Assembly (NCBI RefSeq): GCF_018446385.1
Contig: NC_055987.1
Span: 30,696,202-30,760,201 of the forward strand
Origin: Zingiber officinale
Lineage: Eukaryota; Streptophyta; Magnoliopsida; Zingiberales; Zingiberaceae
Length of the DNA: 64,000 nt
Direction: 5' to 3'
In this document: positions 20,436-34,815 of the stretch, in pieces
Position numbering within the stretch: the stretch's first letter is position 1
Layout of the letters: each line of letters opens with the position of its first letter
Translations under genes and position numbers: made by a program
Notes under the pieces: model-generated
What the model saw: only the letters and a program-made list of their open reading frames with translations
What the model was told of the DNA's origin: nothing
Databases searched by the model: none

Positions 20436-22088
20436 AATATTAAAAACTAATTTTAAAGATGTCAATGAAAAAAATTAGAAATTTATCAAAGATATCCCTA
20501 TTAGCATTCGATTTGGCCCAAATTTTGATCCATCCCAATCCCATTAATGCTTCAAACATTTTGTTTTCCCATTTTATTATTAGTTCAATATATTAGTTGA
20601 TGATAGGGAATCCGATGTTCAGTTTAAACGGTAAATTAAAATCAATAAAAAATAAAAAGCGCCCTTCTATTTTTTATTAAAGGGCAGGTTTAATTTATAT
20701 TTTAATCATTTTATTTTTGTTAAATAATTTTGAAATTTATAAAAAAATATTTTTATTAATAAGATGGATTGAAAATTAATTTTATAATTTTTTACTTTTA
20801 TAATTGTAATTATAAGGATAAATATTTTATTAGAAAAATGTTCTGAATCTATTTTTTTTAAATATCGTTATAAATTCATTTAATATGAAAACAAATTTGG
20901 TAGCTGGTATGATTCATCAAACAGAATTCCCCGCGAATAAAAATTAAAGCGCGCCAATGTTTTATTTGATTTGATCTTTGAACAAAAATAGCTCACTTCA
21001 ATTCTGCTTGATAATTACATTAATAAAAAGTCTAGTGCAATTCATTTTAGCACCTTGTTAATGGAATCAATAAAAAAAAATTACTATTTTTTGGATAATT
21101 TGCTATTCACAATATTTAAATTTAAGCACAACACTTAAAATTGATCTACGACAAAAAATAATATATTTTTTTCAAAAATAACATGATACTTATAGGTGAA
21201 TTTAATTTATAGAAAATTCTGTATAAATTTTTTTTGAGTTAATATAATTTGCAACGAATAGTCACCCCAGCCATCACATATGATCCTAAACTCGTTCAGT
21301 TTTGTAACTCCCATCATTTCATTTTGTAAGATGGGATGAAAATTAAATCCTAACGATTTTATTGTATTTTCTTTTGAACCTAATTTTATAATTATTGTAG
21401 GTTAACCAACCATAAAGCTCTAGTTAGTTTTAACCCGCACTTAATCCCCTAGAAAGCTAGAACCATGACACAGGAGTACTCTAGTTGGTTTTAAATAAGG
21501 TTGAGTTGTGATTAGACCCAAAAGGAGTGGACATAGGCTAAGGCAAACCAGCAATTGGATCCATAAAAAGTGGAATTGGACTAAAAGATGTCTAAAGGAC
21601 TACCTATGAAGAAATACACTCCTTTGGGGCCACTAATGATATAGTTAAAATGTTGGCAAAAGCTTATAAGCTGAAATCGGAAAATCATAAACTTTCAAAT
21701 ACTTTTAGATGTCATATCAATTTTCAAAATCCTTCAAAACCTCTCTCCATGCCTTACACATTGAAGTCGGTAATCCAACCAGAATCACCAAACTCAAGAA
21801 GCATTTGTATAACTTGGAGCCCACAGAATATAGACTAGAAAGTTAAGGAACAAGAGACAAAATATTGGAAATCGCATTCTTCCGAAAAGTCTCAGGACGG
21901 ACAACACGGTGGCACAACAAAAGGACCATCACTTCTCAACTACTCCAATACGAAGCTTGCCCATATCATTTCTCAACCAATTCAAAATGGGAAATAGCGA
22001 AATAAAAAGCTAAAAGGTAAATCAAGCAGGAGAAATTCAGACATCAGTAACATCTCCGGCCACGACTGTCTCATGTCGGCAGGGCATA
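20436..22088. other. Intergenic region 3' of the SAHH gene
   Basis: About 1.65 kb, strongly AT-rich from 20440 to 21400 with many short A and T runs. I see no coding exon, RNA gene or LTR termini. The last 150-200 bp before 22088 should contain the 3' UTR of the gene, but no canonical AATAAA was obvious on the minus strand. Confidence 0.5.
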
Positions 22089-24058
<1,970 letters not shown>

Positions 24059-24141
24059 TGCTAGGCCTTCGATGGAGCGAGATCGACAGCGGCAAAGGGC
24101 AGTGAGGAGAAGGCGGCGATTGGAGTAGGAGCGGTAGGAGA

Positions 24142-24149
24142 TATATATA
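24142..24149 (-). promoter_or_regulatory. SAHH: TATA box of SAHH
   Basis: On the minus strand a tatatata run lies about 84-91 bp upstream of the ATG at 24058. This predicts transcription starting near 24112 and a 5' UTR of about 55 nt. It is the only TATA-like site close to the start. Confidence 0.7.
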
Positions 24150-24909
24150 GGAAAATGAGAAAGAAACTGACGGACGAGATAGAACGGGCCAGAATCGGGG
24201 GAGACGTCGAACGGCCGATTCGACGCGGTGACTTGTGGGGTTAGGTGGTAAGGCCTGGCTGGAGAGCGTATAGCATTCTCTAACAGGAATTTTTCATTTT
24301 GGCTCCCAAAATTTTGTTTCATTTTCATTGTGCACTCGAGTTCGATTATTGTCGAGATTTGACACCGTTAATTACGGAGGTTATGACTAATAAATACTGA
24401 TAATAAATTTGGGGTTTATTCATGCTGAGTGTTAATTTTAATTTATATTTATAATTGCATAAAATGATAAATTAGGAACGGAGCAAATATAAATGATAAT
24501 TTATATTTTTAATTTATATAATACAAATTAGTTTATTTGAAAGTTGTAAAGCGAACATCTTTGTCACGGTGGTGTCACAGTGACGTACGAATGGAGCAAT
24601 CAGCAATAGCTGCAAGCCAGATTTTCAAGGGTAAATTACTTTTCCCACCCCTATGACAGCACACCCTCTTTCTTTTCCTTGTTAAATGACCTTTTTATCC
24701 CCTCCTTTAAAATAATAAGTTATTTTATTTTTTCCAATTTTATTTACTTTCTTAATTTTATTTTTTCAATTTTATTTACTTCCTTAGTTTTATTTTTTAA
24801 AATAAATTTTATTTATTATTTTTTCATCAATTTTTTTTATTTTTTTTATCCATATTTTACTTTTAAATTTTTTATAAATAATAACCCCTAAAATCTACTA
24901 TTAAAAAAA
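24150..24909. other. Upstream region of SAHH, then a T-rich tract
   Basis: Proximal promoter sequence to about 24350, then AT-rich DNA. From 24690 to 24890 the plus strand is extremely T-rich (ttttattt words). It mirrors an A-rich tract at 25310-25550 across the inverted repeat. No gene is seen. Confidence 0.5.
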
Positions 24910-25330
24910 ACAAAGATTATAAAATATCGAATCCTCTATCCTAATATCATCTGTCCCCGTGTCCAACTCATTGCCCTAGTCCATCATCAGCGGCACTGCC
25001 GGCGGCCTTTGGCCGTTGTCCCGATTAAAACTATATCCTAGGAGGACGGTGAATGCGGTCGCCATCGACGCAATCAACTCCGAAATTCGGTCGGATTTGA
25101 GTAAACTTTTCTTCGTCGACGATCTGAGTTCCTACTTAAATTCGACCGAATTTTGATGTCGATCGCCCTGATAGCGACCCCTGGATTCACGTTCCCTTAG
25201 GGTATAGTTCTGGTCGGGGTGACGACCTGAGGCCGCTGGTAGTGAGCTCGAGGCGACGAGTGGGATAGGTAGACAGAGAAAATTGAGGACAAAAGATTCA
25301 ATCTCATATTACAAATATAAAAAAAAGTAT
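24910..25330. repeat. Long imperfect inverted repeat (foldback or MITE-like)
   Basis: The left arm, about 24915-25110, and right arm, about 25125-25325, align as reverse complements over nearly their whole length with scattered mismatches and small indels. Examples are aaattcggtcggatttgagta against its inverted partner at 25137-25157, and the ccgattaaaactatatcct segment against aactataccct in the other arm. The centre near 25118 is tcgtcgacga, itself a palindrome, so there is almost no loop. T-rich and A-rich flanks extend the symmetry. No target duplication or transposase was identified. It may be a MULE-type foldback element or an inverted duplication. Confidence 0.65.
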
Positions 25331-25555
25331 GACATTTTTTCGAGAAAATATTTAAAAAATAAAAAAATGATATAAAGATAAATAATATGATAGGACTGTG
25401 AAAGGAGTGTGCATGAAAATCTACTATAAAAAATAAATAAAAAATTATAAATATATAATAAAAATTTAAAAAAAATAAAAATTATAAATAAAAATTGATT
25501 AAAAAAATAAAAATCAATAAAATAAAACAAAACAAAATAAAACGTGACACTGGCC

Positions 25556-25558
<3 letters not shown>

Positions 25559-25597
<39 letters not shown>
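25559..25597. repeat. (TA)n microsatellite
   Basis: An uninterrupted run of about 19 TA units next to the A-rich flank of the inverted repeat. MITEs and foldbacks often land in TA-rich sites, so it may be the insertion point. Confidence 0.9.
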
Positions 25598-25599
<2 letters not shown>

Positions 25600-25852
25600 T
25601 TGTGATCTTAGTCAGAGATGTGATGTTTTCGTTGATCATCTATAGACTTTGCTCAGACCTATAACACAAATTACATCAGCATCGAACTAGGGAAGAGGTC
25701 TCCGGTGTTGACCCTCCGACGCTCAAATTAGTCACCAACGATGAAATAGAAGGCAAAGCAAAAATGAACAGTAGAGAGCACGTTGTCTCGCGTATTGCGT
25801 ACCTCCACCGATACTTGAACCCCCCTATCCGATAGTAAGGTGGGGCCCGTCG
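25600..25852 (-). mobile_element. Truncated Tat LTR fragment
   Basis: Positions 25693-25726 (gaccctccgacgctcaaatt) and the following acctcc...gaaccccc segment match, in order, the Tat3 LTR at 19738-19860 on the same strand. The fragment ends where the plus-strand Tat LTR begins at 25853, which may have truncated it. Confidence 0.55.
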
Positions 25853-26694
25853 TGATCCGGTGGTAAGGTGGGGTCCGCCCGATAGGAGGTCAAAGTGGTC
25901 AACATCTTAGGCATGAGGCCGATTGGGTGAGCTACCTTCTCGGTCAACATGAAGAATAGCTGATCCGACACTTCGATAGCTCGGTCAGATACCGAGCTTC
26001 CGACGCTCATAAAGCTCAAGCAGGGAGGGACAAAGGCCGAGCGATCGTCTCGCCTGGCTGAACAGCGGACGCAGCCTCGCTCGGCAGGGCGGAGTCGAGT
26101 AACATATCATTGGCCAAGTGGACGCTCGGCCCGACCATTGTATCACTCAGACGACGAACTGGCCGAGCGACTCTCCCGCTCGACCCAATAACTGACAAAA
26201 GGGGCAGTTGACAATATCTTCCTAGGGACTAGTGTCACCGAGGGGCTGCATGATTGGCGGCATGGTCGAGCAGAGAATCGTACGGTGGAAACTTCCACTA
26301 TCATGTCAGGGATATGCTCGGGCTGTTTGGGTATGACGTCAGGTACGCTTTTCTGGCACGTCCTTTTCAGGTATGCTTTGAGAAGCGTGCACGCCTTGAG
26401 AAGCATGCATGTGCATCCTGGTAGCCCTATATAATGATCCCCAGGCTTCGACGGAGGTAGGTTCACTACTGTAGCTACAGTTACACTGCTCCTCCTTTCT
26501 TCTTCATTCGTTTGCCGCCGATAACTAACTTGAGCATCGAAGGACCGTTGCCGGGGAACCCCTCCCTGGCTCGACACTAACGACTTGTGGTTGTAGGCTC
26601 AGCTCGTGGAAGGTCTGCGTCATCTTCGATCGACACCTAGTCAACGTGAGCATCATCTCCCCAGCGTCCGTCGACTCACTCTCGGACAGGATCA
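25853..26694 (+). repeat. 5' LTR of Tat1
   Basis: 842 bp starting TGATCCGGTGGTAAGG, a start shared with the Tat LTR at 48444, and ending ggacaggATCA just before the primer site. A TGACGTCA dyad lies at 26334-26341 and a TATA box (tatataa) at 26429-26435. The left target duplication cannot be tested because the right end is absent. Confidence 0.75.
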
Positions 26695-26696
26695 AA

Positions 26697-26717
26697 TTTG
26701 ACGTCGTTTGTGGGAAC
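26697..26717 (+). other. Tat1 primer-binding site (degraded)
   Basis: tttgacgtcgtttgtgggaac corresponds to the Tat-type site TGGCGCCGTCTGTGGGAAC with two or three changes. The tRNA was not assigned with certainty. Confidence 0.6.
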
Positions 26718-26740
26718 ACACCTGAATCCGAGCCGAGGAG

Positions 26741-26761
26741 ATGGAGGAAGCTCGACGTCTC
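26741..26761 (+). pseudogene. First seven codons of Tat1 gag, severed
   Basis: ATG at 26741 after a purine-rich leader encodes MEEARRL. The frame is cut at 26761 by the solo LTR and continues in the same frame from 29529, after the duplicated GTCTC at 29524-29528. The insertion is therefore inside gag. Confidence 0.75.
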
Positions 26762-29523
26762 TGTTGGTTGGTCCTAGAAATATCGTACCGGTTCCCCTAT
26801 ACAAAATTTTTGTACAAGTCTTGAACATTTTCTAATAACCTTTTGTGTTCTTTAGAAATTAAATATGGAATCGCAAACAGAACTTACCATTATTGATTCC
26901 AAATTTAATTTATCTGTTTTTAGAGGTTTAGACTTGGATCGCAAACGATACTTAACATTATAGATCCAAATCCACCTATGTTACAAATTTAATTAAATAT
27001 TTATTTTGGAAATCGGCTCCCAAGTCAAACATGGCGACGTACTTGGCCTTCTTGGGTATGAGAACATCCACTACTACCTCGACAAAACCTCTTAACGAAA
27101 TTCAATATTTAATTTCCTTATATAACTCTAGGTTTAACCAAAAAGAACAATCGAATCACAAGATTAAAAAAATAAAAGAAACACAAATTTGAAACAAATC
27201 CAAATATCTAGAATCTCTAGCCTCTTGTGTTAGGAATTCATACAAAGAAAAACTAGTATGATGCGGAAAATAATTACTAGTTATACCTTTCTTTGTATGC
27301 AACAACCTCTTGATCTTCTACCGTATTCCTCTTCTTATCTCGAACGTCATGTGGGTGACGATCTTCCAAGACGAGAACCATCCAAGCCCTTCTTCTTCTT
27401 TCTTCCAAGTTTCGGCCAAGCAAATTTCTCCAAGAGATAGCAAGTCTCAGTCACCACCACCAAGCTCCAAGGGATGCTAAAAACAAAGCCTCCTTTTCCT
27501 CCTTTTTCTCCTAGCAAGATCCGGCCACCTTCCAAGCTCCAAGAGATGATGAGGTTCGGCCAAGGAGAAGAAAGAAAAAGGAAAAGGGAGAATAAGAGGG
27601 TCGGCCACACCAAGGAAGAGAGGAGAGGAATAGAAGAGAGTTCTCTTTGTGAAGGCACCCTCTCCCTCTCTTTTATAATCCTTGGTCTTGACAAATAAGG
27701 AAAGTTTTAATAAAAACCTCCTTATTTTCTTTGCCAAGAAAAGGAAAATTTAATTGATAAAAAATAATTTCCTTTTCTTTTATGAAAGTGGTCGGCCACC
27801 TTTAATTCTCCAAGCAAGGAAAGTTTTAATCACAAGAATTAAAACTTCCTAATTTGTTTTTAGAAAATTTTAAAATAAAAATTTCTCTATTAATTTTCCC
27901 TTCATGGTTGGTTATAAAAAGAAACTTTTATAAATTAAAATCTCTCTATTAAAACATGTGGATGATTTCTAAAAAAGAAAGTTATCTTTAAAACTAAAAT
28001 CTTCCTCTCAATCTACAAATAAGGAAAGATATCAACTTTTCTTAATCTTTTGTAGAAACTATAATAAGAAAGATTTAATTTTAAAAATCTCTTTTAAAAT
28101 CATGAACATGGTTTCATAAAAGGAAAGTTTTATAAAAAATTAAAATCTTCCTTTCAATCTACAAATAAGGAAAGATATCAAATCATTTCTTAATATTTTG
28201 TAGAAAGCTATAAAAGGAAATATTTAAATTTTAAACTCGCTTTTAAAACCATGAGGATGGTTTCATAAAAGGAAAATTTTATCAAAAATTAAAATCTTCC
28301 TTTTAACTACAAATAAAGAAAGATATCAAACCTTTCTCTTAATCTTTTGTAGAAAACTATAAAAGAAAATATTTAAATTTTAAACTCTCTTTTAAAACCA
28401 TGGCTTCCACATAAGAAAGATTTAAAAAATAAAATCCTTTTTAATTTAATGTGGCCGGCCACACCAAGCTTGGATTCAAGCTAGGGCCGACCACACAACT
28501 TGGCTCATCCTATTTGCTTGACCGACCCAAGCTTGGGTTCCAAACTTGCTTGGTTGACCACCTTAGGATGAGTATAAAGGTGGGTATAGGCGGCTATAAT
28601 ACTTTATAAATAAGAGGCTACGATAGGGACCGAGAGGAGGAATTGGTTTTGGTCTCCCGATGAAATTAAGCTTCCCGTGTTCGCCCTGAACACCCAACTT
28701 AATTTCATCAATAATAATTCATTCCACTAAAGAATTATTATTGAACTACCGCACCAATCCCAAATTACATTTTGGGCTCCTTCTTATCATGAGTGTGTTA
28801 ATCTCCCTGTGTTTAAGATGCCGGATGTTCACTAATTAATTGAGTTACTGACAACTCACTTTAATTAATATCTTAGTCCAAGAGTAATACCACTCAACCT
28901 TATTGTCGTGTCGGACTAAGTCCATCTGCAGGGTTTAACATGACAATCCTTATGAGCTTCTCTTGTGGACATCATCAACCTAGATTACTAGGACACAGTT
29001 TTCTTCTATAATCAACAACACACGCTATAAGTAATATCATTTCCCAACTTATCGGGCCTATTGATTTATCGAGCTAAATCTCACCCTTTGATAAGTCAAA
29101 GAAATAAATACTAAATATATGTGCTTGTTATTATATTAGGATTAAGAGCACACACTTCCATAATAATTAAGGTCTTGTTCTTTTATTAAGTCAGTATAAA
29201 AAGAACTTACCTTAAATGATCCAACTTAATACACTCAGAGTGTACTAGTGTAATTTATCAGTCAAGATAAACTAATACCTAATTACACTATGACTATTCC
29301 AATGGTTTGTTCCTTTCCATCTCAGTCGTGAGCTACTGTTTATGATTTATAAGGAATTGATAACATTATCTTTTGTGTGTGACACCACACACCATGTTAT
29401 CTACAATATAAATTAATTGAACAACTACACTTAGCATAAATATAGACAATTGACCAATGTGATTCTTTATTTCTAAATGAATGTTTTATACAAAAAGCTA
29501 GGCTTTTAGTATACACTCTAACA
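26762..29523 (-). mobile_element. Solo LTR, 2.8-kb LTR family, copy 2
   Basis: 2762 bp, minus strand, with perfect duplication GTCTC at 26757-26761 and 29524-29528. It is homologous along its length to 82-2861, including the ~150-bp tandem repeats and a TATA-like tataaaag at about 27670. The last 20 bp of the two copies differ noticeably (ends CTAACA and CCAACA). No internal coding region is present. Small minus-strand ORFs such as 27347-27694 are within the LTR and have no domain. Confidence 0.88.
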
Positions 29524-30629
29524 GTCTCCACACCGTGATGCTCACTCCAGAGGAACTCGATGCGCTCATTCAAGTACGAGCGGCAAAGATAGCCGAGAAG
29601 CAGCAGCAAAAGGCACTAGCCAACCGACTGGCGCAACAAGCGACGTCGACCTCGGGAGGCCGGGCGGCGCATGAAGACCGGCCGGAGCAACTCTCCATAT
29701 GGGGACAGAATAAGATGCCGATCGACACTCCAGGAGAGGTTCCACCAGCGCCCATTCCATTTCACCGACCATTATTTCAGACGCGCTCAAAGATTGCTCA
29801 GGTCAACTAGGACAAGGGCTCTTCTTCAGACGAGTCTCCCATTCGAGACGCAAGAAAGGGCAAAGCGCCCCGAGCTGATTCTTCGCTCCAGCAGATCAAC
29901 CGACAATTCTCCGAGGCCATTCTGCAGGATCCGCTGCCGAGGCACTACGCTCCCTTGGCGATTGGAGAATATAACGGGTCGACCGACCCGGATGACCATC
30001 TCGGTAAGTTTGATAACGTCACTACTCTTCATCAGTACACAGATGGAGTTAAGTGCCGAGTTTTCCTCACTACGCTCTCCGGCTCGGCCCAACGGTGGTT
30101 CAGAAGGCTGCCGGACTAGTCTATCCGAAGCTTCAAAGACTTCCGAACAACTTTTCTCCATCACTTTGTGAGCAGCAGGCGCTATCAGAAGACAAGCGTT
30201 AGTCTATTCTCCATGAAGCAAGGGCCAAGAGAGACTCTCCGAGCCTACATCCAACACTTCAACCAGGTGGCGATGGATATCCCCTCGATCTCGTCTGAGA
30301 CCATGATGAACGCGTTCACACAAGGACTCGTGGACGGGGACTTCTTTCGATCGCTCGTCAGGAAGTCGCCTCGCGACTACAACCACATGCTGAAGAAGGC
30401 CAATGAGTATATCAATGTAGAGGAAGCTCAAGCAGCAAGAAAGAAAGAGGCATCGTCCAAGCCGCCCTCTGCGATCGAACAAAGGTCGCCGGTTAGCCAT
30501 CAACCTCCGAGAGGGCCCCGAGCCGAAGGAGTATGCCCACACCAGGAAGCAAGGTCACACGCCGTCCAGCATGTTGTCGTCGAGCGGTCGAGACCCAAGG
30601 GGAAGGTATGGACCCCTTTGTTCTGCTAA
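29524..30629 (+). pseudogene. Tat1 gag
   Basis: The frame runs through 29535-30629 with stops at 29808 (TAG) and 30117 (TAG). It contains the Retrotrans_gag block: HYAPLAIGEYNGSTDPDDHL, then FLTTLSGSAQRWFRRLPD and SFKDFRTTFLHHFVSSR with YQKTSVSLFSMKQGPRETLR. It also has YIQHFNQVAM and a late basic region; a zinc knuckle is not evident before the stop at 30627. It would form the capsid, but it is split from its start by the solo LTR and stopped twice. Confidence 0.8.
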
Positions 30630-30939
30630 TTCCATCAGTCTGCAACACACAACACCCGCGACTGTCGTGGATTCAACCCGGTCGCCCAACCAGCGCCTAA
30701 GAGTTATCGTCGTCGGTCCCCCTCTCCTGACCGGCGACACGAGCATCATCATTCCGATCGACGAGAGGACACAGAAGATCACCGTAGCAACCTTGTCGGA
30801 GAAGCACTAATCCGCCTAGAGCCGCACGCGACCAAAGCAGGTCGTCCGCTCAGGAGGAAGAAAATAGAAGTAACACCGCACGGGGCGAAATCAACATCAG
30901 CGCTGGTGAGCCGACCAGCAAAGACTCCAATCGGGCCCG

Positions 30940-31350
30940 AAGGTCCATTGCTCGACGGTTGGAGATCCATGCTGTAGGTTGCAACAGGGAAAAGGCGAGC
31001 AGACCAGAGATCAGCTTCGACCTCAGGGATCTTGAAGGAATTGAAGTGCCTCACGATGACACCCTCATTATCCGAGCGGTAATCGCCAACTATACCATTC
31101 ACTGTGTATTCGTTGATACTGGCAGCTCAGTCAACATCATCTTCAAAAAATTGTTTGATCAACTCCAAATCGATCGCGGAGAGCTACTGCCGAGTGTACG
31201 GGTTCACCGACAATGAGGTCCAACCGATCAGTGAAATCAAGTTGGCCATAACACTTGGGTAGGAGCCGCTCAGAGGGACGAGGACCACCAATTTCATTGT
31301 GGTAAACGCCCCCTCCGCCTACAATGTCATCTTGGGCTGACCAACGCTCA
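30940..31350 (+). pseudogene. Tat1 aspartic protease
   Basis: The frame 30959-31216 encodes ISFDLRDLEGIEVPHDD, then VFVDTGSSVNIIF with the catalytic DTGSS triad, followed by FDQLQI. A stop or frame change follows at 31214. Sequence to about 31340 still encodes the LG-type flap region in another frame. The protease would process gag-pol but is broken. Confidence 0.75.
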
Positions 31351-31579
31351 ATGAATTCCGAGCGGTCGTCTTGACCTTCTGCCAGAAAATCAAGTTCCCG
31401 GTGGAGGATCGGGTCGGAGAAGTAAGAGGAGATCAGTTGGCCGCTCGATGCTGCTACGTCGAAATGGTCAAGACAGAAGCAAAGTCCGCTCAGAAGACGC
31501 CCCGGTTGGGGGTAAGTGTCATAACCGAGAAGTCCCCTTTAGTTTATAAAGAAAAGGAGGAAGTATAGATACATCCGGG

Positions 31580-32612
31580 TCGAGCAGAAGCGACGACCTT
31601 CATAGCATCTGACCTGGAAGCCGAGCAGAAGGCCGAGTTGATTAGATGCCTTCGGCAGAACCATGATGTCTTTGCATGGTCAATGCATGAGCTGCTCGGC
31701 ATTTCCCCGAGTGTCGCACAGCATGAGCTCCACGTCCGACCAGACACTCGGTCGGTGAAACAGAGGAAGAGAGACTTTAGTGCTGAGCAAAATCTGATTA
31801 TCTGGGCAGAGATTGAGAAGCTACTGGAGGCCGGCCACATACGCGAGGTTCAGTTCCCGAGTTGGCTCACAATATGGTGCTGGTCTCTAAGCAAGGCAAT
31901 AAATGGAGGGTCTGCATAGACTTCCAGGATCTTAACAAGGCATGCCCAAAAGACTTCTATCCCTTTCCCAGGATAGATCAGATGGTAGACTCCACGACCG
32001 GGTGTGAGCTAATATGCATGCTAGATGCATATCAAGGGTATCATCAAGTGCCGCTCGCCCGTGAAGACTAAGAGAAAGTCAGTTTCATCACTGCCGACAG
32101 TACGTATTGCTACAACGTAATGTCGTTCGGCCTAAAGAATGCAGGAGCCACCTACCAAAGGCTAATGAACAAAGTGTTCCAATGGCAGATGGGCCGCAAC
32201 ATGGAGGTATATGTCGACGACATACTAATTAAATCCCTCCGAGCCGTCGATCTCTGTGTAGATATCAAGGAGACCTGCCAGACCCTCCGGACATACGCAA
32301 TCAAGTTAAATCCTTAGAAGTGTTTGTTCGACGCGAAAAGTGGGTGCTTCCTGGGATACATCGTCACCAAGCGGGGCATTGAAGCAAACCCCAGCAAACT
32401 TGAAGGAAGCTCAGCGCCTCACCGACCGAATAACAACATTATCACGGTTCATCTTCAAGTTGTCCGACCAGAGCCTTCCTTTCTTCAAGATTCTACGCCG
32501 AGCCACCAAGTTTCAATGGGACGAGGAGTGTGACCAAGCTTTCGAGGAACTCAAGGCGTATCTGAACTCGCTACCCATACTAGCTAAGCTTACTGTCGGT
32601 GAACCACTCTGA
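31580..32612 (+). pseudogene. Tat1 reverse transcriptase
   Basis: Fragments in two frames: FAWSMHELLGISP, then after a frame change near 31865 WRVCIDFQDLNKACPKDFYP with FPRIDQMVDSTTGCELICML. MSFGLKNAGATYQRLMNKVF and the catalytic EVYVDDILIKS follow, then CLFDAKSGCFLGYIVTKRGI. The NKACPKD and YVDDILIKS wording is characteristic of Tat/Retand elements. Stops occur at about 32069 and 32315, with further frame changes around 32400 and 32460. Confidence 0.85.
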
Positions 32613-32918
32613 ATCTATCTGTCTTCGACCGAACACGCTGTCGGGTCGGCGCTGGTTCGGCCGAACGACGAAGAACAGTCAGTCTACTTCTTGAGTCATA
32701 TATTAAAGGATGCTGAATCTCGCTACATCAGTCTTGAGAAGCTCACATTTGCATTGGTACTCGCCGCTCGAAGACTCCGTCCTTATTTCCTCGCTCACAC
32801 TATCATTGTGATGACCGAAAACCCTCTGGGAAGAGTCTTGCTTAACCTAGAGGCGTCCGGTTGGTTGATCAAATGCACAACGGAGCTCAGCGAGTTCGAT
32901 ATCCAATATCAACCCTGA
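32613..32918 (+). pseudogene. Tat1 RT-linked RNase H
   Basis: SSTEHAVGSALVRPNDEEQS and VYFLSHILKDAESRYISLEK, then LEASGWLIKCTTELSEFDI: the usual gypsy RNase H and connection. The canonical first Asp region is altered (SSTEHA), as is common in Tat elements where this domain is degenerate. A TGA ends the frame at 32916. Confidence 0.7.
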
Positions 32919-32989
32919 ACGACCATCCATCAAGGCGCAGTCCTTGCGGATTTTGTCACGGAGGTACAAAACCCTGAACCCGACTCGAT

Positions 32990-33304
32990 CTAAAAAGTAT
33001 ACGTGGATGGGTTGTCCACCCGGCAGGGTAGTGGGATTGGCATACTGCTTATCTCCCCGTAAGAAGAGAGGGTGCAGTTGTCAGTTCGGCTAGAATACCG
33101 GGCAACTAACAACGAAGCTGAGTATGAGGCGCTTATAGCCGGACTACAAGCCGCTCGGCATGTCGGCGCTGGCAAGGTGCTTATCCACTCTGACGCTCAA
33201 TTAGCCACTCAGCAGCTGATTGGAGCATTCGAGATCAGTAACACGCGGCTCAAGTTGTACGCCAAAGCCTTCAAAAAGCTGAAGGCAAACTTTCAGGAGG
33301 TAAT
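32990..33304 (+). pseudogene. Tat1 archaeal-type RNase H (aRNH), first part
   Basis: VYVDGLSTRQGSGIGILLIS, a stop at about 33060, then NNEAEYEALIAGLQAARHVG and KVLIHSDAQLATQQLIGAF: the D, E and D positions of an RNase HI. A second RNase H downstream of the first is diagnostic of the Tat lineage. The domain is cut at 33304 by the SIRE-like Copia and resumes at 43378 with IIQKIPREENQAADELAKLA. Confidence 0.85.
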
Positions 33305-34549
33305 TGTTAGGATCTTCGGATGGCTAGAGAGGGGGGGTGTGAATAGCCTCTTCGCAAACTTACACAAATTTTCTTCCAGAACTTTGTTAGCACAGCGGAA
33401 ATAAGCAAAAACAAACTAATACAAGGAAGAAAACAAAACACCACTAACACAATGATGTACGAGGTTCGGGGATAACTTGCCCCTACTCCTCGGCGTGTCC
33501 GTAAGGTGGACGATCCCTTGATCTTTCGGTAGATCAACCCCCGGATAAAGTCCGGCTAAGTATTTCTCCTTCTCGGTGGAGAAACCTCTCCACAAAAGTC
33601 ACAGAAAATGATATGAAATGAAGCACAGACTTACAAAGCTTTGTGGCTAAAGGAATGAACAAATGAACTCACAGCCACAATGAAAACAACGCGCAAAGAC
33701 AGAAGGATTCCTCAGCCAAGAGCTCAAACACACAGCGCCCTTGCTTAATCGACGACAGAGAGTTTGCAATGCAAAAACATTACCCCAACCTCTCTTCTTT
33801 CTCCTTCTTATTTCTCTGCTTTCTTCACTGCGTTTGCCTGCATCGAATCACTGCAAGCTGCATAGAATCGCTGCAACCTGTATCGAATCACTGCAATCAC
33901 TTCTCCTCCTCATCTGGTCCTCTCAACTCACACCAATACCATCCATGGTCTTCACTGGTGTCTTCTGAGCTCGAACCAATGCCAAGGAGTCAAGCTGATT
34001 GCAGCCAGAACATACCCAGATCGCCAGTATCCGTTGATGCTTCAAATGCACCATTTGCAGCCAAGCTCAGTAGAAAAACCATTTTGTCTTATTCCTCTGA
34101 TAGACCTTAATTTGAATTCAAGCATCGTCATGATACCTGCAACCTGTAACTCAAAAAGCTCACAGCAGATCGTTAGTTCAGAGAAATCAGAAGTTGCAGA
34201 AAGACAGCAGAATACAAACGACATCGCTGTGGATCGGTTAGCAGACCAATCCATGGTTCTCTGGACCGATCGGGACACATCCCGATCGATGCGGGATGGT
34301 GATCATGCGTCTGGACCGATCAGGCCTTAGGTGATCGGTCCCCAGACCGATCGACCAACTCGTGAGTTGGCTTCGTCTCGATCGGTCTCGGGACGATCGG
34401 TGGTCTCGCAGCTGCGATCGTTACTAATCGGTCACCCGCATCGATCAACCAACAGACATCGATCGGTCACGGATCCGATCCAGTTTAAGCTCCACCCTAA
34501 ACCCTACTTGGTCCCGAGAACAGCTACCGAGCCCTCTTTGACCTAGTCG

Positions 34550-34815
34550 GAGAACGAGCTACCGAGCCCACCGAGCCACCGAGCCACTGCTACCGAGCTA
34601 CCGAGCTACCGGGCTACCGAGCTACCGAGCTACCGAGCTCTCTCCGACTTCGTCCGGAGAACGAGCTACCGAGCCCTCTCCGACTCCATTCGGTCCAGAG
34701 AACGAGCTACCGAGCCCTCTCTGACTTAGTCCGGAGAACGAGCTACCGAGCCCTCTCTGACCTAGTCAGAGCTACCGAGCTACCGAGCTACCGGGCTACC
34801 GAGCTACCGAGCTTC
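34550..34815 (-). repeat. AGCTACCG octamer array with long-period units
   Basis: Runs of (AGCTACCG)n with occasional AGCTACCGGG variants are interspersed with ~45-60-bp units ending gagaacgagctaccgagcc. The equivalent array in the other LTR (42588-42910) has a different number and order of octamers, showing length change since insertion. Confidence 0.85.

Noticed and set aside
24059-24328. An in-frame 90-codon N-terminal extension of SAHH.
   Set aside because: It crosses the TATA box, is low-complexity and is absent from plant SAHH proteins; the 485-residue protein begins at 24058.
27347-27737. Minus-strand ORFs of 115 and 86 codons in the 2.8-kb LTR as a small gene.
   Set aside because: The corresponding region in the other copy (2128-2319) has a different, shorter frame, so the frame is not conserved.
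34550-34815. CRISPR-like regular repeats.
   Set aside because: Octamers are directly adjacent with no unique spacers, and the setting is a plant LTR.
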